From positions 1-57,515 of the forward strand of contig NZ_CAJHCR010000028.1 of assembly GCF_904848585.1 (NCBI RefSeq): DNA of 57,515 bases. Reading direction: 5' to 3'. The position numbers and the translations under genes are program-made. Below are positions 9,201-17,801 of this stretch, in pieces. The notes under the pieces are model-generated. The model saw nothing but the letters and a program-made list of their open reading frames with translations, was not told where the DNA came from and ran no database searches. This DNA comes from Paraburkholderia kirstenboschensis (GTDB taxonomy: Bacteria > Pseudomonadota > Gammaproteobacteria > Burkholderiales > Burkholderiaceae). Each line of letters opens with the position of its first letter. The first letter of the stretch is position 1.

Positions 9201-11849
9201 CGACGCGGATTCACGCGCTTCCAGGCCCGGACCTATATGGCAGCTGGAAGTCACCTGATTCCATTCGCAAGGCAGGTCGGGAGTGCACGCGATGTGCTGC
9301 GCCGTGGGTACGAGATTGCGAACAGGAGCGGAGATCTGCTGTTTATGGGGTGGTACAGGGGTCTCTACCTGATCGACAATCTTCTCGCAGCGGGCACGCC
9401 TCTCATTGAGGTCCAACGCGAAGCCGAGGGCGGTCTCGCATTCGCACAAAAGATGCAGTTGGGGCACCACGTCGACCTCATCGCATCGTACCTCGGGCTT
9501 GTCCGGATGCTGCGCGGCTTGACTTCGACATTCGGCTCTTTCAATGATGACCAGTTCGACGAGGTCCAGGTCCAAACACGTCTGGCAAGTGACCCGCAGT
9601 TCGCGTGGATCGATTGCCTTTACCATATCCAAAAGCTGCAGGCCCACTTCCATGCCGGCAACTTTGCCGCTGCCGTCCATGCGGCATCCAGAGCGGAACA
9701 GGTGCACCCGGGCATCTTGCGATTGCTGTTCACGGCCGCCGATCATCGCTTTTACTGTGCGCTGTCCCATGCCGCCTGTTGCGACCGCGAACCGGCCGGC
9801 GAGCGACAGCAGCACCTGCACGTTGTCGCTGCCCACCATAACCAGCTCCGGGCTTGGGCGGACAACTGTCCTGAGAATTTCGAGGACCGCGCGGCGCTGG
9901 TAGGTGCTGAGATCGCTCGCCTTGAAGGCCGCGATGTCGAGGCGATGCGCCTCTACGAACAGGCGATCCGTGCGGCGCGGGACAATGGCTTCCTCCAGAA
10001 CGAGGCTATCGCGTACGAAGTGGCCGCGCGCTTTTACGCCGCGCGCGGCTTCGAACAGTTTCGGTGCCTGTATCTGCGGCAGGCCCACTACTGCTACCTG
10101 CGTTGGGGAGCCAACGCGAAGGCGCGGCAACTTGAGGAGAAGTATCCGCACCTTGGCGTGGAAGAGCCCGCGCCCCGCCTGACGGGCACAATCGGCGCGC
10201 CGGTCGAACATCTCGATCTCACGACTGTGATCAAGGTATCGCAGGCCATCTCGGGCGACATCGTCCTCGACAGGCTGATCGATACGCTCATGCGCACGGC
10301 GATTGAACAGGCCGGTGCGGAGCGGGGTCTGTTGATTCTTCCAGACGGCGGCGAACAACGGATAGCAGCAGAAGCGACGACCGGCGGCGACACGACCCAG
10401 GTGCAGCTGCGCGAGAAGCCGGTGACTGCGGCGGTGCTGCCGGAGTCGGTCCTCTATCATGTCCTGCGCACCCGGGAGAGCGTCATTCTCAACGATGCCG
10501 CGGCCCAGCCCCCGTTTGCGACGGACCGCTACATCCATCAGCATCGTGCCCGTTCGATTCTCTGCCTGCCCCTGATGAATCAGGCCAGGCTAACCGGCGT
10601 GCTTTACCTCGAAAACAATCTGATGCCCCACGTCTTCGCACCGGCCCGCATCGCCGTGTTGAAGCTGCTCGCCTCGCAGGCGGCGATCGCGCTGGAGAAT
10701 GCCCGCTTATACCGCGACCTCGCGGAACGCGAGGCTCAAATCCGGCGTTTGGTCGACGCCAACATCATCGGGATCGTCATCCGCGACCATGGAGGTGCAA
10801 TTCTCGAGGCCAATGACGCGTTTCTACGAATCGTGGGATACGACCGTGACGATCTCGTCGCGGGTCGCGTGCGGTGGACGGAGCTGACCACTCCGGAATC
10901 ACGCGACCGCAGCGCACATGCCCTGGCAGAACTTAAGAGTACCGGGACCCTCAAACCGTTCGAGAAGGAGTATTTCCGTAAGGATGGCAGGCGTGTGCCT
11001 GTGCTGACCGGGGCAGCGATCTTCGAGGAAGGTGGGAGCGCGGGTGTCGCTTTCGTGCTCGATCTAACCGAGCTTAAGCAGGCGGAGGGAAAGGTCCGCG
11101 AGAGCGAGCGGCGCTATCGTGAAGTGCAGACGGAACTGGAGCATGCGAACCGCGTATCCACCATGGGCCAGCTCGCGTCCTCAATCGCGCATGAGGTCAA
11201 CCAACCGACCGCCGCAACGGTCACCAACGCCGCTGCTGCGCTGCGCTGGCTGGGCGCCCAGCCGCCAGACCTCGAGGAGGTGCGGCAGGCGCTCCACCGT
11301 ATCGTCAACGACGGTAATCGGGCGGGGGACGTGATCGGCCGGATCCGTCAACTCATCAGGAAGGCGCCACCACGCAAGGAAACGGTGGATATCAACAAGG
11401 CGATCCACGAGGTGATCGAGCTCACCCGTGGCGAAACCGTGAAGCACGGCGCCTCGGTGCGGACGCAACTTGCAGACGGCTTGCCCTTCGTCGAGGGAGA
11501 CCGTGTCGAATTGCAACAGGTCCTCCTGAACCTGATCATCAACGCAATCGAGGCTATGGGCGAGGTCAGCGATGGCGCGCGGGAAGTGCTGATCAGCACG
11601 GGAAACGCCGACGCTGACCGCGTACTTGTAACGGTGCGCGATTCGGGGCCGGGCTTTGCCCCGGACAGCACCCCCGAGCATGTTTTCACCTCGTTCTACA
11701 CCACGAAGCCCACCGGCTTGGGAATGGGGCTGTCGATCTGCCGTTCGATCATCGAGGCACACGGCGGCCGATTGTGGGCGAACGCGAACGAGCCTCGCGG
11801 CGCGATCTTTCAATTCACGGTGCCCGCCCACCCAGATGTTCGATCGTAA
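6276..11849 (+). CDS. Giant hybrid sensor: pseudokinase-like domain, AAA-type ATPase, GAF, PAS, histidine kinase
   Basis: A 1857-residue signalling protein. Residues ~1-300 are a Ser/Thr-kinase-like fold: HKD at 141-143, then KPAHIL where the canonical Asn is His148; DFG is replaced by GFG (162-164); an APE motif follows; no convincing glycine loop or ATP-anchoring Lys is seen. Residues ~330-650 are a predicted ATPase with Walker A GYSGIGKSS (~343) and Walker B LALFLDDLQW (~470). A long helical repeat region follows, then GAF (~1311-1475), PAS (~1485-1600), the HisKA H-box with H1639 in SIAHEVNQP, and HATPase (LLNLIINAIEAM, DSGPGF, GLGMGLS). There is no transmembrane segment and no receiver. 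The start at 6276 has GGAGG five bases upstream. The H-box suits a FixJ-type partner such as that at 4194. Confidence 0.9.
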   Translation: MTLVVKSGRVRQIARHIAPSAERLQILWDDGDLVFCRGQRPGDVGGENVLMVRAAAELPPPASVDRLAHEFGLKDELDGAWAVRPMQLVREVGRTLLVLEDPGGEPLARLLGAPMEAGSVLRLTVGIAAALGKLHQRGLVHKDLKPAHILVDCADGHARLTGFGIASRLPRERRAPEPPETIAGTLAYMAPEQTGRMNRSIDSRSDLYSLGVTLYQMLTGALPFTAADPMEWVHCHIARKPVPPGERLETVPAALSRIVMKLLAKTAEERYQTAAGVEQDLRRCLASWERDGQVDDFPLGEHDTPDRLLIPEKLYGREREIDTMVAAFDRIVKRGAPELVLVSGYSGIGKSSVVNELHKVLVPPRGLFASGKFDQYKRDIPYSTLVQAFQSLVRPLLGKSDAELANWRGALLEALGPNARLMTDLIPELKLIIGEPVAVPELDPQQAQSRFQLVFRRFIGVFARPDHPLALFLDDLQWLDAATLELLEDLLTRSDLRYLMLIGAYRDNEVDATHPLMGKLQAIRNTGATIGEIRLVPLAHEHIEKLIADALHCKSEHAAALAHLVHEKTAGNPFFVIQFLYLLAEEALLTFDYDAACWCWDFDRIHAKGYTENVVDLMAGRLTRLPVGAQQALQQLACLGNVAASAMLSIVLGASKLQVDAALRPAVHQELVERLQGSYRFIHDRVQEAAYSLIPETLRAEVHLRIGRLLVTQTPPEKREEAIFEIVNQLNRGAALITEQEERDQLAELNLTAGRRAKGATAHASALTYLNAGAALLATDSWERRHELIFALELNRAECEFLSGARTVAEDRLNALSPQAATTIERASVAGLLLDLYTALGQSGRAVAVGLDYLRHLGVDWSPHPTEEDVRREYKRFWSQLGRRSIEDLIELPLMADPASLATMDVLTKLVSPAFHTERNLYPLAMCWAVNLSLERGNSDASCATYAWFGCVASAHFGDHESAYRLGQLGCELAERRGFTRFQARTYMAAGSHLIPFARQVGSARDVLRRGYEIANRSGDLLFMGWYRGLYLIDNLLAAGTPLIEVQREAEGGLAFAQKMQLGHHVDLIASYLGLVRMLRGLTSTFGSFNDDQFDEVQVQTRLASDPQFAWIDCLYHIQKLQAHFHAGNFAAAVHAASRAEQVHPGILRLLFTAADHRFYCALSHAACCDREPAGERQQHLHVVAAHHNQLRAWADNCPENFEDRAALVGAEIARLEGRDVEAMRLYEQAIRAARDNGFLQNEAIAYEVAARFYAARGFEQFRCLYLRQAHYCYLRWGANAKARQLEEKYPHLGVEEPAPRLTGTIGAPVEHLDLTTVIKVSQAISGDIVLDRLIDTLMRTAIEQAGAERGLLILPDGGEQRIAAEATTGGDTTQVQLREKPVTAAVLPESVLYHVLRTRESVILNDAAAQPPFATDRYIHQHRARSILCLPLMNQARLTGVLYLENNLMPHVFAPARIAVLKLLASQAAIALENARLYRDLAEREAQIRRLVDANIIGIVIRDHGGAILEANDAFLRIVGYDRDDLVAGRVRWTELTTPESRDRSAHALAELKSTGTLKPFEKEYFRKDGRRVPVLTGAAIFEEGGSAGVAFVLDLTELKQAEGKVRESERRYREVQTELEHANRVSTMGQLASSIAHEVNQPTAATVTNAAAALRWLGAQPPDLEEVRQALHRIVNDGNRAGDVIGRIRQLIRKAPPRKETVDINKAIHEVIELTRGETVKHGASVRTQLADGLPFVEGDRVELQQVLLNLIINAIEAMGEVSDGAREVLISTGNADADRVLVTVRDSGPGFAPDSTPEHVFTSFYTTKPTGLGMGLSICRSIIEAHGGRLWANANEPRGAIFQFTVPAHPDVRS

Positions 11850-11900
11850 TTGCGGTTCCCACTCTGGCATAACCTCCCGCTGCGTAATAGGAGTCGTCCA

Positions 11901-12104
11901 TCACATCAAAACCCCTCGCGGATCGCGCGTTGCATCCAGTTCGGTCGCGACCAGCAGAGGGACACCCGACGCCGGATCAATGGCCCAGAAGATCAGGCGG
12001 TTGCTGAAAGGCATTACCTTCAGGGACGCCGAGGCGGTTAAAGGATGATCACCGCGCTCATCAAAATTCGCCACGTGAAGGTCCCTACTTATCAAGCCGT
12101 CCAC
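11901..12104 (-). CDS. Small hypothetical protein
   Basis: A 67-codon frame starting at GTG 12104, with AGGAG six bases upstream. The sequence reads like a compact folded protein (FDERGDHPLTASASL, FWAIDPASGVPLLVATEL). No family was recognised. It lies between the hybrid kinase and the porin and is transcribed against both. The ribosome-binding site and residue pattern are the only support. Confidence 0.4.
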   Translation of the reverse strand: MDGLISRDLHVANFDERGDHPLTASASLKVMPFSNRLIFWAIDPASGVPLLVATELDATRDPRGVLM

Positions 12105-12273
12105 ACACCACTCCTGGCGTTAGCTCCGTGACGTGAAAATTACATGTTTGACATATTTGCATAAAACACACGGTGTCCATATTTCAAAAAATTCACTATG
12201 TATACAAGGCTAGACTTTCGTCTCCCGCAGACACTGCCTGTTTGCGAGGAGTACTCAGTTATGGAGAGTCTTG
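12105..12273 (+). promoter_or_regulatory. AT-rich leader and promoter region of the porin gene
   Basis: This 170-base stretch is clearly AT-richer than its surroundings and contains a TTGACA at 12148. No well-spaced -10 box could be assigned. GGAGAG at 12263 is the ribosome-binding site for the porin. Confidence 0.35.
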
Positions 12274-13470
12274 ATGAAGTACAAGGTATTGTCTGCCACG
12301 CTGCTTGCAGCACTCGGCACGACCGCAGCACATGCGCAAAGCAGCGTGAACCTATACGGCCTGCTGGATGAAGGCATTAGCTATAGCAGCAACACCGGCG
12401 GTCACAGCAATGTCAAGTTGACCGACGCCATGATGCAAAGCAATCGTTGGGGCCTGAGAGGCGCCGAAGATCTCGGGGGTGGCCTGAAGGCACTGTTCGT
12501 CCTGGAAAACGGCTTTACGCTGAGCAACGGCAAGCTTGGCCAAGGTGGCCGCGAATTCGGCCGAAGCGCCTATGTCGGCCTGTCGAGCAACCAGTTCGGC
12601 ACCCTGACCATGGGTCGTCAGAATGAATTCATGTACGACTGGGTCGGCCGTGTATCGATGGAAAACTTCAACGGCGCAGGTGGCAATACCTTTGCGCACG
12701 TGATGGACAACGACAACATGCTCGGAACGTTCCGTGTCAACAATGCGGTGAAATACCAGAGCCCGAACTACTACGGCCTAACCGTCGGCGCCCTGTATGG
12801 CTTTTCGAACCAGGCCGGCGGCTTCGCGAACAACCGTGCGTACAGTTTTGGTGCCATGTACAACAACGGGCCGATTCTTGCGACGTTGGGTTACACGCAA
12901 ATTAACAACAACCTCAGCAGCCTCAACACCAGTGGCGCAGTTGATAACAGCGCCAACGGCAGCGGCACCGGCGACCAGAACTTCACCGCAGGGCGCCAGC
13001 GTACCCTCGGTGGCGGCTTGAACTACACGTTCGGCCCGGCCAAAGTCGGTTTTGTGATCACCGACACCAAGCTGAACAACACAACCGCTTTGCCCGGCGG
13101 CGGTACGTTGACGGCTGCAAACGCCGCTTATGTTCATTTCACGAATTACGAAGTGAACGCGCATTACAGCCTTACCTCGGCATTGACCCTGGGCGCAGCT
13201 TACACTTTCACCGATGGCAAGTTCGACAACGCCCGGAACGCAGCATCGCCGAAGTGGAACCAGGTCAGCCTGTTGTCGGATTACGCCCTGTCGAACCGCA
13301 CGGACGTTTATGCAGTCGCCAACTGGTCACACCTGAGCGGCGGTCTGAACTCGGCGGTACCGGGTAATTCGAGCTTGACTGCATTTGAAGGCGCAAGCTC
13401 CTATATCGGCGGCATTGCGGCGACGAAGAATCAGGTGGTCGTGGGTGCTGGTCTGCGCACCCGCTTCTAA
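12274..13470 (+). CDS. Gram-negative porin (OmpC-like, Burkholderia type)
   Basis: A 398-residue outer-membrane beta-barrel. A signal peptide MKYKVLSATLLAALGTTAAHA is cleaved before QSSVNLYGLLDEG, the usual start of Burkholderiales trimeric porins. Other hallmarks are RWGLRGAEDLGGGLKA, GRSAYVGLSSNQFGTLTMGRQ and a C-terminal strand ending in aromatic Phe (AGLRTRF), needed for BAM recognition. It lets small hydrophilic solutes diffuse across the outer membrane; the specific solute cannot be read from sequence. The start at 12274 was preferred over TTG 12271. A strong terminator lies ~255 bases downstream, so it is probably monocistronic. Confidence 0.9.
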   Translation: MKYKVLSATLLAALGTTAAHAQSSVNLYGLLDEGISYSSNTGGHSNVKLTDAMMQSNRWGLRGAEDLGGGLKALFVLENGFTLSNGKLGQGGREFGRSAYVGLSSNQFGTLTMGRQNEFMYDWVGRVSMENFNGAGGNTFAHVMDNDNMLGTFRVNNAVKYQSPNYYGLTVGALYGFSNQAGGFANNRAYSFGAMYNNGPILATLGYTQINNNLSSLNTSGAVDNSANGSGTGDQNFTAGRQRTLGGGLNYTFGPAKVGFVITDTKLNNTTALPGGGTLTAANAAYVHFTNYEVNAHYSLTSALTLGAAYTFTDGKFDNARNAASPKWNQVSLLSDYALSNRTDVYAVANWSHLSGGLNSAVPGNSSLTAFEGASSYIGGIAATKNQVVVGAGLRTRF

Positions 13471-13724
13471 GGCCTGATCAACGTTGAGGAACGCCGAACT
13501 TGCGGCGATTCGCGTGCGGCAAGGAGGAGTGTTTCTCACTCGGCGGATGGCTGATATTCGTATCGTTGAGGCTCGATTCGTGGGAGCGGAACGTCCGCTT
13601 CCCCGGGAGAGAGCCGAGTATTGAAGGGATGACAAGCCACATCAAGTGCGTTATTCGAGCGAGAGAGGCTTGATAACGTTGCCGGTAGTCTCTGTCACCG
13701 AGAAGCGTTCTCCGAGAAACAGTT

Positions 13725-13752
13725 AGCCCGCCCATTCTGGCGGGCTTTTTTT
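13725..13752 (+). terminator. Strong rho-independent terminator
   Basis: AGCCCGCC (13725-13732), a six-base loop and GGCGGGCT (13739-13746) form a perfect 8-bp stem, followed by a run of seven T. It lies in the 13471-13953 gap between the porin and the esterase genes and most likely ends porin transcription. The rest of that gap holds no supported gene. Confidence 0.85.
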
Positions 13753-13953
13753 GGGAGCGGTGCTGATCATCCCGAGCCGGAACGCAATGCTGACGAATGC
13801 GGCTTGATCGTGTGAAATTTCCACGCGGGCGCCGAGGAAAAAAGACACACCATGAGCGTCGGTGACGATAAGTAGCTCGGACGCATTCGCGCCCTGAAAC
13901 CATTCGAGATAGTTTATGAACCCGCGATTTAAGCAAGCAAACGGAAGTCGTCC

Positions 13954-15009
13954 ATGAAATTCACTAAGTTGTTTGTACTCGCGTGCGCTGCATTCGTGGG
14001 TGTTTCGGGCGTTGCGCTCGCCGGAGACGACGCGCTTGCCCCCCGGCAGGTGCCCGCAAAGCTCCTGCCAGTGCCGGCGGATGTTAGCCCCGAATTGCAA
14101 AAGCTCATCGCGGCGCCCTATAACCCAGCATGGAATGTGTTATGGACCACGGGCGAGCAATGGAGAGCGGCTGCCAACTCGCAGGCTGCCAAGGTCATGC
14201 AAACCCAACCGGCCATGCGGGAACGCCTCGGTGTGACGGTGCAGCACAATACAATCAACGGTGTGAGGGTGTACGTCGTGACGCCCGATGTTATCCCGCC
14301 CGATCACCGCGACAAGGTGCTAATTCACATTCATGGCGGCTGCTATGAGCTTTACCCGGGCGAGGCTGGTACGAACGAAGCCATCATCATGGCGGGCCTG
14401 GGGCACTACAAAGTGATTTCTGTTGACTACCGGATGCCGCCCGAGGGTTACTTCCCCGCTGCGCTTGACGACGTCGAGACGGTCTACAAGGCGGTACTGC
14501 GGGCGAACGATGCGAAGAACGTGGGCGTTTTTGGGACCTCGGCGGGTGGAGCTTTGGTGCTGGAGCTGATGCTGCGTGCGAAACAGGAAGGCCTGCAAAT
14601 GCCCGGCGCGATCGCGCCAGGTACGCCGATGTCGGACCTCACGAAGACTGGCGATTCGTTCTATACCAATGAAAAGGTCGACAACGTCCTGGTGTCACGC
14701 GATGGATTCTGCGATGCCGCGGCGGTAGTCTATGCGCACGGCCATGATCTCAAGGACCCACTGCTCTCACCTGTCTACGGAGACATGCACGGTTTTCCGC
14801 CGGCGATCCTGACCACGGGAACCCGGGACCTGCTGCTCAGCAACACAATTCGTGTGCATCGGAAGCTTCGAGAGGCGGGTATCGATGCACAACTCGAGGT
14901 CTTTGACGGCATGTCGCACGCGCAGTACCAAATGGATGACCGCATACCTGAGACAAAAGAGGCGTTTGGTGAAATTACCGATTTCTTCAACAGGCACCTC
15001 GGTCGTTGA
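13954..15009 (+). CDS. Exported alpha/beta hydrolase (HSL-type esterase)
   Basis: A 351-residue protein with an N-terminal signal peptide (cleavage near ALAGDD), so it probably acts in the periplasm. The oxyanion motif HGG is at 127-129 inside LIHIHGGCYE. The nucleophile is Ser196 in GTSAGG. The acid is likely the Asp in GTRDLLL and the base the His in GMSHAQY near the C-terminus. This layout is that of the hormone-sensitive-lipase esterase family, which hydrolyses short acyl esters; the substrate is unknown. GGAAG precedes the ATG. It is flanked by the porin terminator and an IS110 remnant. Confidence 0.85.
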   Translation: MKFTKLFVLACAAFVGVSGVALAGDDALAPRQVPAKLLPVPADVSPELQKLIAAPYNPAWNVLWTTGEQWRAAANSQAAKVMQTQPAMRERLGVTVQHNTINGVRVYVVTPDVIPPDHRDKVLIHIHGGCYELYPGEAGTNEAIIMAGLGHYKVISVDYRMPPEGYFPAALDDVETVYKAVLRANDAKNVGVFGTSAGGALVLELMLRAKQEGLQMPGAIAPGTPMSDLTKTGDSFYTNEKVDNVLVSRDGFCDAAAVVYAHGHDLKDPLLSPVYGDMHGFPPAILTTGTRDLLLSNTIRVHRKLREAGIDAQLEVFDGMSHAQYQMDDRIPETKEAFGEITDFFNRHLGR

Positions 15010-15089
15010 CCGGACTTCCTCTACAGGGCTGTCGTCATTCCACTCGTTACTACTGCCGCCGTGATGATTACCGCGAGGCACTTCCGGAA

Positions 15090-15310
15090 TATGTCGTGCA
15101 GCAGGAGCACTGCCTGATTGCGATGGAATCATGCGCCGGGACGCAGTTTCTAGCGACCACATTCAAAGGATCGGTCACGAAGTACGGCTTGCTCCGGCGC
15201 ACTTTGTTGCACCATTTCGCAAATCGAACAAGAACGACTTTAATGCCGTAGAGGCAATTGCCGAAGCAGCCGTAAGTGGTCACACGAGGTTTTCGCGCAT
15301 CAAGAAAATC
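15090..15310 (+). pseudogene. IS110-family transposase remnant
   Basis: Two frames together give the conserved N-terminal region of IS110 DEDD transposases: CLIAMESCAGTQFLA in one frame, then GHEVRLAPAHFVAPF and KSNKNDFNAVEAIAEA in another. At least one frameshift separates them, and both ends are missing. It fills the gap between the esterase and the DUF4148 gene. Confidence 0.6.
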
Positions 15311-15336
15311 CGCAACCGGCGACCCCATTCCCAACC

Positions 15337-15618
15337 TTAATTCGACGCCGGGTGCGCCCCCGGCATGCCCGCCGTCCGAATTGCCGCGGTACCGTGTGTG
15401 CCATGCTGGATCGCATAGATCTCCCGATTGCGCGCGATCTCGGCGGCCGACGGCGGGTAGTCGCTATTGGACGTCGGCACCAGCCCTTCGGCCTGTGCCT
15501 GCTGCAACTGCGCTATGACTTCAGCGCGTGTCAATCCCGACGACGTGGTTTGAGCAAAAGCGTTTGCGCCGAACGGCAAGCTAAGTGCAGCAACGGCAAT
15601 CGCGGTAAGCAGTTTCAT
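15337..15618 (-). CDS. DUF4148 small exported protein (copy 1)
   Basis: A 93-residue protein with a signal peptide (MKLLTAIAVAALSLPFGANAFA) and the DUF4148 core: GLTRAEVIAQLQQAQAEGL, then DYPPSAAEIARNREIYA. Function is unknown. DUF4148 proteins are abundant in Burkholderia genomes and often sit near envelope-stress or metal-response genes. It is closely similar to copy 2 at 22200-22487, and the two upstream regions are also conserved. Confidence 0.85.
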   Translation of the reverse strand: MKLLTAIAVAALSLPFGANAFAQTTSSGLTRAEVIAQLQQAQAEGLVPTSNSDYPPSAAEIARNREIYAIQHGTHGTAAIRTAGMPGAHPASN

Positions 15619-15640
15619 GATGTCTCTCCGGGTAGTGGCA

Positions 15641-15723
15641 AGAAGTGAGTGGCCTGAACCACGCTTCCCATTCTCGTCATTTCACCTGTCCGGGCACTGA
15701 CCCGCTGATTACCGTTTTGTCAT
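15641..15723 (-). promoter_or_regulatory. Promoter region shared with DUF4148 copy 2
   Basis: About 80 bases that match 22514-22593 closely. On the coding strand both contain an ATGACAAAA-type element followed by AATGAC about 45 bases later, then GGGAAGCGTGGTTCA. Such half-sites resemble those of OmpR-type metal/copper regulators; that link is inference. Confidence 0.5.
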
Positions 15724-15750
15724 TCAGGCATTGCCTCGTGAAACGTCACG

Positions 15751-16179
15751 TCACCGCACTTTCGCATCAACGCCAGATAACAGAACGGGGCGCTGCCAAG
15801 CTAAAAGACTGACGACAAGGTAGCCGGGACGCTTCTGCAGCAGGACATCGAGTTCGGCGCCTTGTTGATCAACTGCCCGCCCCAGCAAGTACGGTTCGCG
15901 GCGCAGCGTTACGAACACCTCTTCCAGATGCCAAATCCTGCCGGGGCTGCGCCGACCTGCTTTGACACGATATGCAAAACCAGCGCCAAACTTCTCGCAC
16001 CAGCGTCGAATCGTCTCATAGCTGACGGTGACTCCGCGCTCGAACACTGACTCCTCGATGTCGCGCAGGCTTAACTGGAACCTCAATACCAGCGCACTGC
16101 GCAACTGATGACGACGCCCGGAAAGCAATTGCGGTGATAGAGAGGCTTCGAGTTCTTCGTCCTCTGACTCTACCTGCAT
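15751..16179 (-). pseudogene. IS6-family transposase, 5' fragment
   Basis: The frame carries SLRDIEESVFERGVTVSYET, then IRRWCEKFGAGFAYRVK, WHLEEVFVTLRREPYLL and ELDVLLQKR. This is the N-terminal half of an IS6/IS26-like DDE transposase (the usual WHLDE is here WHLEE, altering the first catalytic Asp). After QKR the sequence is unrelated, so the C-terminal half with the other catalytic residues is gone. Confidence 0.75.
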
Positions 16180-16824
16180 CTCTGGTTACCGTGACAACGC
16201 CGTTTCTGGAAGCAGTCGAGGCAAACGGCACTGGGGCGGGCACTGGAAAGCATTGGCGGTTGGTTCATCGCATTCGCTGGCGCGTGCATGAAGGCTGGAT
16301 TTGTCTATCCGCTTGAGGATGAGGACGAAAGCCCGTGCGTCGTTTCGCCACATGGGCCTCGGAAGTTGGGCAATCGGGATAAGCCAGAGCGAGTTGGCGT
16401 GTGTTTGCGGGGAGGGGCCGAGTGACTGCCCGAGTCGCGTGGGACTGCTAGGTGGAATATCTGCACGCAGGACAAGTACAACAGGGCAAGCTCTGCAGTA
16501 GGTTATCGCGCGGTGGGCCACCAGCTATGCGTGGCGGCGTTGTCATGATGCCAATGGCGTCCATGCTGCCCATTGACCGTTCGTGCGGGATGATTGGAGG
16601 CGGGTCACGGAACGGCCGCCACCCTTTCAAAAGGCAAGTCGACGTCGGTGCGGCCGCAGCGAGCTGTTCGGACGCGAGAGGCACTGCCCGGTTCCGTGCT
16701 CGCCTGCTCGGCTTTGAGTACACTGTCCGTGCTCCGATGGCCCCGATTCCATGCTGTTAGACCCTGCAGCGAGATTGCTGGCAGGCCCTGACACGGCCAT
16801 CGAGATCCGGACCCAGGTTGAGGA
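16180..16824. other. Gene-free stretch between IS6 fragment and response regulator
   Basis: About 640 bases with only overlapping noise-like frames on both strands. Nothing recognisable was found; it may be scrambled IS or decayed DNA. Confidence 0.35.
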
Positions 16825-17583
16825 ATGCGTGTTCTGATATATGAATGTGACGAAGTGCTTTTGGAGGTCCTTCGACAAGCCTTGCGCTCGAGACATTACG
16901 CGGTCGACTGTGTGTGCAGCGGGCGGGATACCGAGCTCTCGCTCAAAACGGGGGTTTACGACCTCATCATCTTGGGCATTGAGGGACAGCGAGACAGCCT
17001 TTCTATCCTGCAGGCGTATCGCGCCGCCGGCCACAAAACGAACGTCATGGCTATAAGCTCACGAGACTCTGTAGCTGAGCGGACTGCCGCATTTGATGCT
17101 GGCGCCGACGATTGCATGGCAAAGCCCATCGATTTGGACGAACTGCAGGCAAGAATTCGTGCGCTCCTGAGGCGGCGTGCCGGACAACTGAGTTCGGTCT
17201 CGTCGCACGGCGCACTCACACTTGACGACGCTTCCTGCCATACGTGGTACGACGGCGAACTCGTGACGTTGGCTGCGAGGGAGTACGCGCTGGTGCGTAT
17301 CATGCTCTCGGAGCCGACACGCTTCTTTTCGGCGGCTGAACTGGAAGCGAAGGTTTACGGGTGGGGTGACGAGGTGCAGAGTAACACTATCCAAGTGCAC
17401 ATACGCAACCTGCGAAAGAAGCTCGGGAACGAGTTCATCGAGACGCGCTATGGCGCTGGATACCGGCTTGCGCTCGCGGATACGACACCCCTTACGGCGG
17501 CCCCCGATCTGAAGAGAGGGGAGCGTACGTCGCGCGCTGGCCGCGAAGAAAAGGCGCGCCCTGCGAAAGTCGCAAAAAGCTGA
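16825..17583 (+). CDS. Atypical OmpR/PhoB-family response regulator lacking the phospho-acceptor Asp
   Basis: A 252-residue regulator. The receiver fold is recognisable (MRVLIYECDEVL, GADDCMAKPIDLDELQARI), but the phospho-acceptor position reads IILGIEG, with Gly51 where Asp is expected, and the acidic pocket is E7-C8-D9. A winged-helix domain follows (TLAAREYALVRIML, NTIQVHIRNLRKKLG, TRYGAGYRLA). The tail of ~35 residues is rich in Lys, Arg and Ala. It therefore probably works without aspartyl phosphorylation. No histidine kinase is adjacent. GAGGA lies very close to the ATG, so the start is a little uncertain. Confidence 0.85.
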   Translation: MRVLIYECDEVLLEVLRQALRSRHYAVDCVCSGRDTELSLKTGVYDLIILGIEGQRDSLSILQAYRAAGHKTNVMAISSRDSVAERTAAFDAGADDCMAKPIDLDELQARIRALLRRRAGQLSSVSSHGALTLDDASCHTWYDGELVTLAAREYALVRIMLSEPTRFFSAAELEAKVYGWGDEVQSNTIQVHIRNLRKKLGNEFIETRYGAGYRLALADTTPLTAAPDLKRGERTSRAGREEKARPAKVAKS

Positions 17584-17801
17584 CTCTGTGCTTGCGGCCC
17601 CGCTTCTGTTCGAGCGTAAGCGCCGCGTGGCGCTCAGCGGCAACGCTGCGGACTTACTGCAGAAATTTCGAGCGTGCTACAACGCCGGGACGAACGGGTA
17701 GTCATCACGTCAGGTTCACAGAATATTTTCAACATGATTCGCCAAGTCATACACCCATCCTTATTGCGACACGACCCTGTGCGACTCTGTCATTCGCATC
17801 G

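Noticed and set aside
8655..10544. 629-codon minus-strand frame inside the hybrid kinase gene
   Set aside because: It lies fully antisense to a strong gene and has no domain signature.
13723..13936. Possible protein end on the minus strand (LLIVTDAHGVSFFLGARVEI)
   Set aside because: It looks somewhat protein-like, but there is no start with a ribosome-binding site and its last codons are the porin terminator hairpin.
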